Assembly (NCBI GenBank): GCA_009843005.1
Contig: VYEH01000313.1
Span: 1,441 to 6,541 of the forward strand
DNA: 5,101 nt
Direction: 5' to 3'
DNA from: Pseudomonadota bacterium
GTDB taxonomy: Bacteria > Pseudomonadota > Gammaproteobacteria > Steroidobacterales > Rariloculaceae
Positions 1-5,101 of the stretch are shown here, in pieces. Within the stretch, counting starts at the first letter, position 1. Each line of letters starts with the position of its first letter. The notes beneath the pieces are model-generated. The model was given only the letters and a program-made list of their open reading frames with translations, had not been told where the DNA came from and made no database searches. A program made the translations under genes and the position numbers.

Positions 1-1
1 C

Positions 2-1612
2 CAGAAATGGCTGGCGGCGCTGCCCATCGTTGGACGCCCCGACACCCGCGACATGCTCGTGGTCGGCTTTGGCGGCGGCGTGGCGCTGGAGGGCGTGCCG
101 GCCACCGTGGCGAGCGTCGACGTGGTCGAACTGGAACCTGAAGTGATCGAGGCGAACCGGCTGCTCTCCGGCCTGCGCGACGCCGATCCGCTGGCGGACC
201 CCCGGGTCAACATCGCGATCAACGACGCCCGCAACGCACTCAAGCTGACCCGCAAGTCCTACGACGCCATCGTCTCCCAGCCCTCCCATCCGTGGACCGC
301 CGGCGCGTCGCACCTGTTCACCCGCGAATTCGCGGCCGACGTCAGGAGCCACCTTAATGACGGCGGCGTCTTCCTGCAGTGGATGAACTCCGAATTCGTG
401 GACGAGGCCCTGCTGCGGACCCTGGCGGCGACGCTGTTGGCGGAGTTCGAGTACGTCAGACTCTACCACCCCTGGTCACGCGTGCTGATGTTCCTGGCCT
501 CCGACGCGCCGCTGGACGTGGAGCTCGGGATTGCCCGCACCGGCCGGCCGATCATTGAAGACGTGCCGCATTTCAGCCGCATGGGCATCTACGGGGTCGA
601 GGACCTGCTGGCCTCCCTGGCCATCGACGAACAGGGCATGCTCTCCTTCGCCCGCCGCGCCGAACTCAGCACCGACGACAACAACCTCATGGCGACCCGC
701 AGCCGCGCCCGGGCGGACGGATTGACGACCGAGGATCTGCAGACGTTGTTCGAACCGTACGATCCCTTGCTGAGAGCGGGAAGCTGGGTCCACACCCAGT
801 TGGCCGGCATTGACTACGGATACCTCGCGCGGCGGCTGATAATGACGGGGCAGACTTCCCGGGGAACGGCGCTTGCGGCGGTGATTCCGGACTTTTCCAG
901 GCAGTTCGAGGTTTACGGGCTGTTGTTCGAAGCCACCGAGCAAGGCGACCAGGCGCCCGAGGCCTACGCCAACGCGCTCAGGGCCAACCCGCTTAACTTG
1001 CAGGCGCGCTACATCAGCGTCAGGGGGCATCTCGATGCGCTGAGCCGCGGCGAGGCGCCGGAGGACATCCAGGCGATCGCCGCGCAGCTCGAAGGCGCTC
1101 CGGCGGCCGTGATCCGGGGGCTGGCCTACGAAGCCGAGGCCGACTGGGCGTCGCTGACGGCGCTCGACGGGGAACTGGCCCAAAGCGCCGTGACCGACGC
1201 CTGGTATCCCGAAGTGGTCCGCCTGCGCGCGGCCTGGCGCGTCAACACGACCGAAGACCGGGTGCGCCTCGCGGCGGAGGCGCTGGCGCTCATCGAGCAG
1301 ATACTGCCTTTTGCGACCAGCGAGAATCTCCACCGGATGCGGGCCATGAGCGCCGTGACGCTCGGCGACCCCGACCGGCTGGTGGAATCCTCCGCCTACC
1401 TGGCAAGCTCCACCAACACCTACCTGACCGCGGAGGCCAACCAGGGAAACAGGCTCACGGCCGAGGAACTTCAGGAGACACGCCGCAACCTGACGCTGCT
1501 CGTCGACACCCTCGGCGTCGACCTGGACACCGCGGACCCGCATCGCCTGTCGACGGTGCTCGAAACCGCCAACGGCCTCATTCAGTACATCGACGACTAT
1601 CCGCTTGAGTGA
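2..1612 (+). CDS. Spermidine/spermine synthase-like protein with TPR-like C-terminus, 5'-truncated by window edge
   Basis: The frame is open from base 2 and ends at TGA 1610-1612, giving 536 visible residues. The ATG at 53 is internal: the 17 residues before it (QKWLAALPIVGRPDTRD) match the stretch that precedes motif I in spermidine synthases. Numbering from base 2, I see a nucleotide-binding loop GFGGG (22-26), an acidic strand end VELEPE (42-47), a DAR motif (75-77), then YDAIV-SQPSHPW (87-98) and LFTREF. This is the Rossmann core of the spermine/spermidine synthase superfamily, in the style of the long, often membrane-fused members. TDDNN (224-228) resembles the TDD(R/N) motif that follows the core in those proteins. 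From about residue 290 the protein is helical and TPR-like, for example AYANALRANPLNLQARY (321-337). The usual catalytic Asp is replaced by Gln93, so aminopropyl transfer is doubtful; the name indicates family only. A membrane domain may lie upstream but cannot be seen. The gene converges with the repeat-protein gene, 29 bases away. Confidence 0.85.
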   Translation, partial: QKWLAALPIVGRPDTRDMLVVGFGGGVALEGVPATVASVDVVELEPEVIEANRLLSGLRDADPLADPRVNIAINDARNALKLTRKSYDAIVSQPSHPWTAGASHLFTREFAADVRSHLNDGGVFLQWMNSEFVDEALLRTLAATLLAEFEYVRLYHPWSRVLMFLASDAPLDVELGIARTGRPIIEDVPHFSRMGIYGVEDLLASLAIDEQGMLSFARRAELSTDDNNLMATRSRARADGLTTEDLQTLFEPYDPLLRAGSWVHTQLAGIDYGYLARRLIMTGQTSRGTALAAVIPDFSRQFEVYGLLFEATEQGDQAPEAYANALRANPLNLQARYISVRGHLDALSRGEAPEDIQAIAAQLEGAPAAVIRGLAYEAEADWASLTALDGELAQSAVTDAWYPEVVRLRAAWRVNTTEDRVRLAAEALALIEQILPFATSENLHRMRAMSAVTLGDPDRLVESSAYLASSTNTYLTAEANQGNRLTAEELQETRRNLTLLVDTLGVDLDTADPHRLSTVLETANGLIQYIDDYPLE

Positions 1613-1641
1613 CGGGCGGCGGGCGGCCGCTTTCCTCCTCC

Positions 1642-4600
1642 TCAGGGGGCGTCAACTAAAAACGCCCTATCACGGATCGAGTCCACGACATGGAAACGGC
1701 CGTCCCCCCAGGCGATGCCGACGCTGAAGGTGTTTGTGCTTTCCAGAGCCAGGTCCGCCGAAGCATCTCGCTGCCCGTCGGCGCCGTACGCGAAAATCTT
1801 GTCGGCGATGTAGTCGGTGACATGGAACCGGCCGTCGACCCAGGCGATGCCGTGGGGGCCGCGATCGGCGGCGTCCAGATCGAAGGCCGCAGACGCTGCC
1901 CGCTGCCCGTCGGCACCGAACGCAAACACCTTGCGCCCGGAGAGGTCGACGACATGGAACCGGCCGTCGGCCCAGGCGATGCCCCTGGCCACAGCGTTGT
2001 CGGCGTCCAGGGCCAAGTCCGCCGACGCTGCCCGCTGCCCGTCGGCGCCGTAGGCGTACACCTTGTCGTCGATGTGGTCGGTGACGTAGAAACGGGCGCC
2101 GTCCCAGGCGATCCCCCGGGGCGAGGTATTCTCGGCGTCCAGGGCGAAGTCCCCCGAAGTATTCCGCTTCCAGTCGGCGCCGTACGCATACACCCTGTCG
2201 CTGTTGTCGTCGACGATGTAGAACAGGTCGCCGGCCCGGACGACGCCCCTGGCCCAGCCGTTGTCCTCGCCCAGGCGGAAGCTCGTCGGCTCCTTCACGG
2301 CGAGGGTGAACGTGAGCGTGGCGGCGTCGCCGTCGGTGTCGGCGCCCGAGTAGGTCATGTCGTAGTTCGCGATCACGGTGGGCGTGCCGGTGAGCTGGCG
2401 CTCCACGGGGTCGAAGCTCAATCCCGGCACCTCCGGAGACAGGCTGTACGTCAGCGCGCCGTCGCCGCCGCTCGCCTCAGGAAACGTCAACGCCTCGATG
2501 GGCTCGCCGGCGGGGACGGAGAGGTCCTCCAGACTGGTTCCGGCCGGGAACTCAGGCTCCGCGGCGTCGGCGACGACCCCGGCCGGCGTTCGCGCGACCG
2601 AGCCCGACGCCACGGCCCCGCCGGCGACTTCGCAACCCGCGGGGCTGCGGCACGTGTAACGGTAGCCGTGCCTCTCGGCGTAGTCGCCGTCGCCCAGTGT
2701 GAGGCTCGCGGTGGCGGAGAGGCTGAGGATCGCGTCGCCGGCCGCGTAGACGGTCTGCCCGCCGGCGGGCGGAACCACGGGGGCGGGATACACGAAGACC
2801 TTGTCCTCGTCGGCGTCCACCGCGCGGAACCGGCCGTCGGCCCAGACGAGGCCGTCGGACTGGCTGTTGCCCTCGCGCAGGTCGAAGTCGTACTCCGCCT
2901 CCCGGACTCCGCCGGCGCCGTACGCGTATACCTTGCCGTCGGTACCGTCGGCCACGTAGAACCGGCCGCCGGCATACGCCAGGCCCGAAGGAAAGCCGTT
3001 GCCGTCGAGCAGGTCGAAGTCTGCCTCGGCGTCGCGCTGCCCGTCCGTGCCGTAGGCGAATACCTTGTCGGCGCTGTTGTCCGCCACGTAAAACCGCCGA
3101 TCCGCCCAGACGATGCCCTCGGGGCGGGTGTTTTCGGCGTCGAGATCGAAGTCCGCATCCGCCAGGCGCTGCCCGCTGTAGGCATACGCGTACACCTTGC
3201 GGTCACCCAGATCCACCACGTGGAAGGAGTCTCCGGACCAGGCGATGCCCGTGGGACTGCCGTTGTCCCCGTCCAGGTCGAAGTCCTGCGAGGGTTGGCG
3301 GCGGAACTCCGGGGGCACGTACGCATACCCTTCGACGCCGTAGGCGAACACCTTGTCGGCGGTGCGGTCCACCACGTGCAGACGTCCGTCGGACCACGCG
3401 ATGCCTTCCGGCCTGCCGTTGGCCGCGTCCAGGTCGAAGCTCGGCGCCACGCCTTCGTCGTCCATGTCCTGCGGTACGTTGAGGAAACCGGGTGTGGTGG
3501 CGGCGGGAGCGTAGATCATGCCGAAGCCGGTTGTTGTGGGGGTGGTTCCAAAGGCGCCTGCTGTGGCGGTGGTGCCGATGGCGCCTGCTGTGGCGGTGGT
3601 GCCGATGGCGCTTGCCGTGGTGGTGGTGCCGATAGCGCCTGCTGTGGTGGTCGTGCCGCCTGCACCTAGCCGCCCGGTGGCGGCCTCGAGGCTCGAACCC
3701 GGCGTCCCCGGAGGCAGGTTTCGGGTCGGCGCGCCGACGGCGCCGGCCAGCGCTGACTGGGTCAGCCCGTCAATCGAGATTGCGATCGAGTCCGCAGTCG
3801 CAATCGAGGAAGAGGTAGAGGTCGCGGTCCCGATCGAGGTCGCGGCCGCCGAGAGGTTGCTCCAGTACCCCGCCGGGGCCGCCACGATGTTCATCACCTG
3901 CAAGGGGTGGTCTGCCGTCACCGTCAGCCGCCACCTGCCCAGGCCCGGCGCGCCCAGCTGGCCCGTCAGGCCCGCGCCGCCCGCCTCGATCTGCGTCGCG
4001 TCCAGCGTCCGCGCGGCGCCGGCCGGCAACGTCAGCGTCACCTCGCCCCCCGAGGCCGCCGCCCCGCCGTCGTCCAGCCCGGCGATCGTCACCGCCGCCG
4101 CCGTATCGCCCGTGTTGATCAGTCGCAGCCGGCTCGCCTGCACGGCATCGGCGGCGGGGTTGAACACCGGCACGTCGTAGCGGTATTGGCCCGCCTGCGC
4201 CGCCGTGGCGCGCACCGTCTCGTTCATCGCGCTCAGCGTGCCGTCGGCGGCGCGCACGAAGGCCAGCGGCACGATGTCCAGGTCCGTCTCGATCACCAGC
4301 CGCGCATCGCCCGCGGCCGCGCCGATGCCGCCGTCCAGACCCCTGGCGGCGTTGCCGGACTGCAGCTCCGCGGCGGTGAACTCCGCCGCCGCCGAGGCGT
4401 CCAGCGTGAAAGTGGCCGGGCCCGAACGCACGCCGGCATCGTCGATGGCGTAGATCGACACCGTCCCGGACTCCGCAGCGCTGTTGACGATCCGCAGCAC
4501 ACCCTCCGGCTCGCCCGATGCACCCGGCGGCGCCAGCAGCGGCACCGCGTAGCGCTGCGCGAGCGCCCCGCCGCACAACAGCACGAGCCCGGCGAGCACT

Positions 4601-4644
4601 GCGGTCAGGCGAACGAGGTTCCGTGAGGGAATGGGTGCGATCAT
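1642..4644 (-). CDS. Large exported beta-propeller-like repeat protein with Ig-like domain
   Basis: This is a 1000-residue protein whose name I cannot give. I chose the ATG at 4644-4642 because GGAGA lies 7 bases upstream; an in-frame TTG at 4668 would add eight residues, has no clear ribosome site and spoils the signal peptide. Order: Sec signal peptide (1-29, cleavage after ALA); two related beta-rich domains (33-144, 157-265); a Ser/Thr/Gly/Ala linker (266-401) with five 9-residue repeats; five propeller-like repeats (402-619); a module with the only mature cysteines, Cys665 and Cys671; a putative Ig domain of He_PIG type (696-785); five more repeats (788-1000). The repeat consensus is DFxLDxxN, GIAWxDGRFHVVD, then DKVYAYGADGQR, similar in style to NHL or other six-bladed propeller strands. 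The protein is rich in Asp and carries a DxDxDG stretch (454-459), so calcium binding is possible. No lipobox, catalytic motif or sorting signal is seen. A binding or adhesive role outside the cytoplasm is inference. Confidence 0.9.
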   Translation of the reverse strand: MIAPIPSRNLVRLTAVLAGLVLLCGGALAQRYAVPLLAPPGASGEPEGVLRIVNSAAESGTVSIYAIDDAGVRSGPATFTLDASAAAEFTAAELQSGNAARGLDGGIGAAAGDARLVIETDLDIVPLAFVRAADGTLSAMNETVRATAAQAGQYRYDVPVFNPAADAVQASRLRLINTGDTAAAVTIAGLDDGGAAASGGEVTLTLPAGAARTLDATQIEAGGAGLTGQLGAPGLGRWRLTVTADHPLQVMNIVAAPAGYWSNLSAAATSIGTATSTSSSIATADSIAISIDGLTQSALAGAVGAPTRNLPPGTPGSSLEAATGRLGAGGTTTTAGAIGTTTTASAIGTTATAGAIGTTATAGAFGTTPTTTGFGMIYAPAATTPGFLNVPQDMDDEGVAPSFDLDAANGRPEGIAWSDGRLHVVDRTADKVFAYGVEGYAYVPPEFRRQPSQDFDLDGDNGSPTGIAWSGDSFHVVDLGDRKVYAYAYSGQRLADADFDLDAENTRPEGIVWADRRFYVADNSADKVFAYGTDGQRDAEADFDLLDGNGFPSGLAYAGGRFYVADGTDGKVYAYGAGGVREAEYDFDLREGNSQSDGLVWADGRFRAVDADEDKVFVYPAPVVPPAGGQTVYAAGDAILSLSATASLTLGDGDYAERHGYRYTCRSPAGCEVAGGAVASGSVARTPAGVVADAAEPEFPAGTSLEDLSVPAGEPIEALTFPEASGGDGALTYSLSPEVPGLSFDPVERQLTGTPTVIANYDMTYSGADTDGDAATLTFTLAVKEPTSFRLGEDNGWARGVVRAGDLFYIVDDNSDRVYAYGADWKRNTSGDFALDAENTSPRGIAWDGARFYVTDHIDDKVYAYGADGQRAASADLALDADNAVARGIAWADGRFHVVDLSGRKVFAFGADGQRAASAAFDLDAADRGPHGIAWVDGRFHVTDYIADKIFAYGADGQRDASADLALESTNTFSVGIAWGDGRFHVVDSIRDRAFLVDAP
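1645..2283 (-). repeat. Second propeller-like block, five repeats
   Basis: Repeats occupy 2152-2283, 2020-2151, 1888-2019, 1756-1887 and 1645-1755; the first four are exactly 132 bases. They are more alike than those of the first block: three carry YGADGQR or FGADGQR followed by (A/D)AS, and a 19-base run reading GACATGGAACCGGCCGTCG on the + strand recurs at 1819-1837 and 1951-1969, with a near copy at 1687-1705, all 132 bases apart. The last repeat ends in DRAFLVDAP at the C-terminus and lacks the ADGQR turn. Residue range 788-1000. Confidence 0.88.
2290..2559 (-). other. Putative Ig domain (He_PIG-like)
   Basis: Residues 696-785 have the typical run of these cadherin/Ig-like modules: an F-x-A-G-T-S-L-x-x-L start, PIEALTFPEASGGDGALTYS, LPGLS-like VPGLSFDP, RQLTGTPT, then a Tyr-rich strand and AxDxDGDxATLTFTLAV at the end. 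In the family this domain is found in secreted and surface proteins and usually acts as a spacer or binding module. It sits exactly between the two propeller-like blocks. Confidence 0.8.
2560..2787 (-). other. Cys-pair module between first repeat block and Ig-like domain
   Basis: Residues 620-695. After a Pro-rich hinge there is a Ser/Ala/Leu-rich strand pair (AILSLSATASLTLGDGD), then YRYTC and GCEVAGGAVASG. Cys665 and Cys671 are the only cysteines in the mature protein, which suggests a local disulfide closing a short hairpin. I do not recognise a named domain. Confidence 0.5.
2788..3441 (-). repeat. First propeller-like block, five repeats
   Basis: Repeats occupy 3286-3441, 3154-3285, 3022-3153, 2890-3021 and 2788-2889. 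The middle three are exactly 132 bases (44 residues). The first carries an eight-residue-plus insertion rich in Tyr, Pro and Arg (GYAYVPPEFRRQPS), and the fifth is cut short after DKVFVY, where Pro-rich PAPVVPP begins. Each has an N-terminal DFDL, a central G(I/L)xW or GLAY strand, a (R/S)F(H/Y)VxD strand and a DKV(F/Y)AY strand. Residue range 402-619. Confidence 0.85.
3523..3657 (-). repeat. 27-base tandem minisatellite, five copies, in frame
   Basis: Five consecutive 27-base units (3523-3549, 3550-3576, 3577-3603, 3604-3630, 3631-3657) encode the nonapeptide series GTTTTAGAI, GTTTTASAI, GTTATAGAI, GTTATAGAF, GTTPTTTGF (residues 330-374). Units 3550 and 3577 differ only in their first three bases; the unit at 3523 is the most diverged. 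The array lies in the flexible linker between the N-terminal domains and the first propeller block, so unit gain or loss would change linker length without shifting the frame. Confidence 0.9.
3769..3837 (-). repeat. Ser/Ile/Thr/Ala low-complexity stretch
   Basis: Residues 270-292 are a low-complexity run of Ser, Ile, Thr and Ala. At DNA level the + strand repeats GATCGAG, GATTGCGATCGAG and CAATCGAG motifs irregularly. It is the first part of the linker, directly after the second N-terminal domain. It looks like a slippage-derived spacer rather than a folded unit. Confidence 0.6.
3850..4548 (-). repeat. Tandem duplication of a ~110-residue beta-rich domain
   Basis: Two diverged copies lie at 4213-4548 (residues 33-144) and 3850-4176 (residues 157-265). 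Both begin with VP(L/V) and go on to an LR(I/L)(V/I)N strand, an alternating V-x-I strand followed by a DD pair, an L-rich strand, an ExG...G-L-x-G-x-x-G segment, a RL-x-(I/V) strand and a closing L-x-(P/V) strand leading to N-(E/L) and a small residue. The second copy ends in GYWSNLS. The order of strands suggests an Ig-like or jelly-roll sandwich, but I cannot name the family. Confidence 0.65.
4558..4644 (-). other. Sec signal peptide of the repeat protein
   Basis: Residues 1-29 show a basic n-region (SRNLVR), a hydrophobic core (LTAVLAGLVLLCG) and a c-region ending ALA before Gln30, a standard signal peptidase I site. The Cys in the core is preceded by VLL, which is a poor lipobox, so a lipoprotein is unlikely. 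Confidence 0.85.
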
Positions 4645-4651
4645 CTTGTTG

Positions 4652-4656
4652 TCTCC
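4652..4656 (-). promoter_or_regulatory. Ribosome binding site deciding the start of the repeat protein
   Basis: On the - strand GGAGA is followed by seven bases (CAACAAG) and ATG at 4644. This favours the ATG over the upstream in-frame TTG at 4668, since the GGAGA would otherwise lie inside the coding region. Confidence 0.75.
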
Positions 4657-4670
4657 GATTGCCTTCAAGC

Positions 4671-4684
4671 TGCCCGGCCGGGCA
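4671..4684. promoter_or_regulatory. Perfect 14-base palindrome in the leader of the repeat-protein gene
   Basis: TGCCCGGCCGGGCA is fully self-complementary with no spacer. It lies 26 bases upstream of the ATG at 4644 and just ahead of the ribosome site. It could be a dimeric regulator's operator; as RNA it would need to open its centre to form a loop, leaving about a 5-pair GC stem. It may also be chance in GC-rich DNA. Confidence 0.4.
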
Positions 4685-4762
4685 TGGCGTTTGACCGAGA
4701 GTGTACTACGACCGGCAACCTGCTTCGGGCTTCTTCAGCAATTTTTGTGACGGATGTCCGGA

Positions 4763-4787
4763 CCCACGCGGAACGGTCCCCACGCGG
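4763..4787. repeat. Direct repeat of CCCACGCGG in the divergent intergenic region
   Basis: CCCACGCGG occurs at 4763-4771 and 4779-4787, with centres 16 bases apart. Each copy is followed by a related CGGTC. The self-complementary GTCCGGAC (4756-4763) touches the left copy. The spacing would place two binding sites on roughly similar helix faces, but no regulator is known. Together with the palindrome and promoter below, this is all I can see in the 279-base region 4645-4923; I found no convincing promoter for the - strand gene. Confidence 0.35.
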
Positions 4788-4841
4788 CGGTCGAGCCGAT
4801 AGTCAACCGCCGAATCCCGGCAATTCGTCGAGTTTCTGGCA

Positions 4842-4870
4842 TTGCCCAGCGGCCAGTGCATGGCTACGAT
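4842..4870 (+). promoter_or_regulatory. Candidate sigma70-type promoter for the small membrane protein
   Basis: TTGCCC (4842-4847, four of six matches to TTGACA) and TACGAT (4865-4870, four of six to TATAAT) are separated by 17 bases. Transcription would start near 4877, leaving a leader of about 47 bases before the ATG at 4924. A short GCCTC/GAGGC inverted repeat (4875-4879, 4891-4895) lies in that leader. Promoter calls by eye in GC-rich DNA are weak. Confidence 0.4.
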
Positions 4871-4923
4871 GGAAGCCTCACCCACTGTGCGAGGCGCCAG
4901 ACAGGGCCGAAGGAACCACCGCA

Positions 4924-5101
4924 ATGACCCCGGAGTCTTACACGATCATCGCAGTCGGCATCGCCCTGGCGGGGCTGATCCTGAACGGTCAGCGCTTGAT
5001 CGCCGAGTTGCGCAGGGACCTGAAGGTACTGCGCAGGGACCTCACCGCCCTCGGCGAACGCATCGCCCGGCTCGAAGGCTTCATGGAGGGCATCCGCGAC
5101 G
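4924..5101 (+). CDS. Small membrane-anchored coiled-coil protein, 3'-truncated by window edge
   Basis: The ATG at 4924 has AAGGA (4910-4914) nine bases upstream, a good ribosome site. The frame stays open for 59 codons to the window end. Residues 6-20 (YTIIAVGIALAGLIL) form one hydrophobic segment, preceded by an acidic start (MTPES) and followed by Arg/Lys, consistent with a single membrane span. Residues 26-59 are a regular heptad series with hydrophobic residues at spacing 3-4: LIAELRR, DLKVLRR, DLTALGE, RIARLEG, FMEGIRD. Short proteins with an N-terminal anchor and an ARLEG-type coiled coil are common as uncharacterised proteins in proteobacteria; I do not assign a function. It is divergent from the repeat-protein gene and probably has its own promoter. 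The codon pattern fits its neighbours. Confidence 0.8.
   Translation, partial: MTPESYTIIAVGIALAGLILNGQRLIAELRRDLKVLRRDLTALGERIARLEGFMEGIRD

Noticed and set aside
476..1543. A 355-codon open frame on the - strand, opposite the synthase-like gene
   Set aside because: It is rich in Arg, Gly, Gln and Val with no recognisable motif, lacks a ribosome site, and lies wholly antisense to a gene with clear family motifs.
1631..1643. Polypyrimidine run that reads GAGGAGGAGG on the - strand
   Set aside because: It looks like a ribosome site, but no start codon with a credible - strand coding frame follows it; downstream DNA is the antisense of the synthase-like gene.
1647..1667. GGGCGT/ACGCCC hairpin with a 9-base loop near the convergent gene ends
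   Set aside because: The stem has only six pairs, lies inside the last codons of the repeat-protein gene, and has no T-run after it on either strand, so I do not call it a terminator.
1690..3669. A 659-codon open frame on the + strand, opposite the repeat-protein gene
   Set aside because: It is antisense to a gene with a signal peptide, good ribosome site and recognisable domains. The frame stays open because the GC-rich 132-base and 27-base repeats are multiples of three, so one stop-free antisense unit is copied. Its product is a run of Gly/Val/Arg/His repeats with no domain.
4691..4696. TTGACC as a -35 box on the + strand
   Set aside because: No acceptable -10 hexamer occurs 16-18 bases downstream; the sequence there is GGCAAC-like.
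4706..4924. A 72-codon - strand frame in the divergent intergenic region
   Set aside because: It begins at a TTG that overlaps the start of the small membrane protein, has no Shine-Dalgarno sequence, and encodes an Arg/Cys/Ser-rich chain with no hydrophobic or domain pattern.

Overview
The window is GC-rich (about two-thirds G+C by eye), densely coding bacterial DNA with Shine-Dalgarno-led starts and a Sec-type signal peptide, so a Gram-negative, proteobacterium-like genome is the most likely source. That placement is inference from composition and protein style; no taxonomic marker gene is present.

Layout: (1) Bases 2-1612, + strand: the 3' part of a spermidine-synthase-like protein. It has a Rossmann-type nucleotide-binding core, a TDDNN motif and a TPR-like helical C-terminus, and its real start lies before the window. 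(2) A 29-base convergent gap, 1613-1641. (3) Bases 1642-4644, - strand: one large exported repeat protein of 1000 residues. In order it has a signal peptide, two copies of a ~110-residue beta-rich domain, a Ser/Thr/Gly-rich linker with a 5 x 9-residue tandem repeat, five ~44-residue beta-propeller-like repeats, a module with the only two cysteines of the mature protein, a putative Ig (He_PIG-like) domain, and five more 44-residue repeats. (4) Bases 4645-4923: a divergent intergenic region with a 14-base perfect palindrome, a 16-base-spaced direct repeat and a plausible sigma70-type promoter. (5) Bases 4924-5101, + strand: the start of a small single-pass membrane protein with a regular heptad coiled coil, cut by the window end.

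Nothing ties the three genes into one pathway. Genes 1 and 2 converge, and genes 2 and 3 diverge, so no operon is visible. The polyamine-synthase-like protein is probably not a classical aminopropyltransferase, because the usual active-site acidic residues are replaced. The large protein is most likely a periplasmic, secreted or surface binding protein. I found no CRISPR array, tRNA, rRNA, insertion sequence or recognisable defence system. The points most worth a second look are the split 5+5 repeat architecture, the in-frame 27-base minisatellite, and the altered active site of the synthase-like protein.
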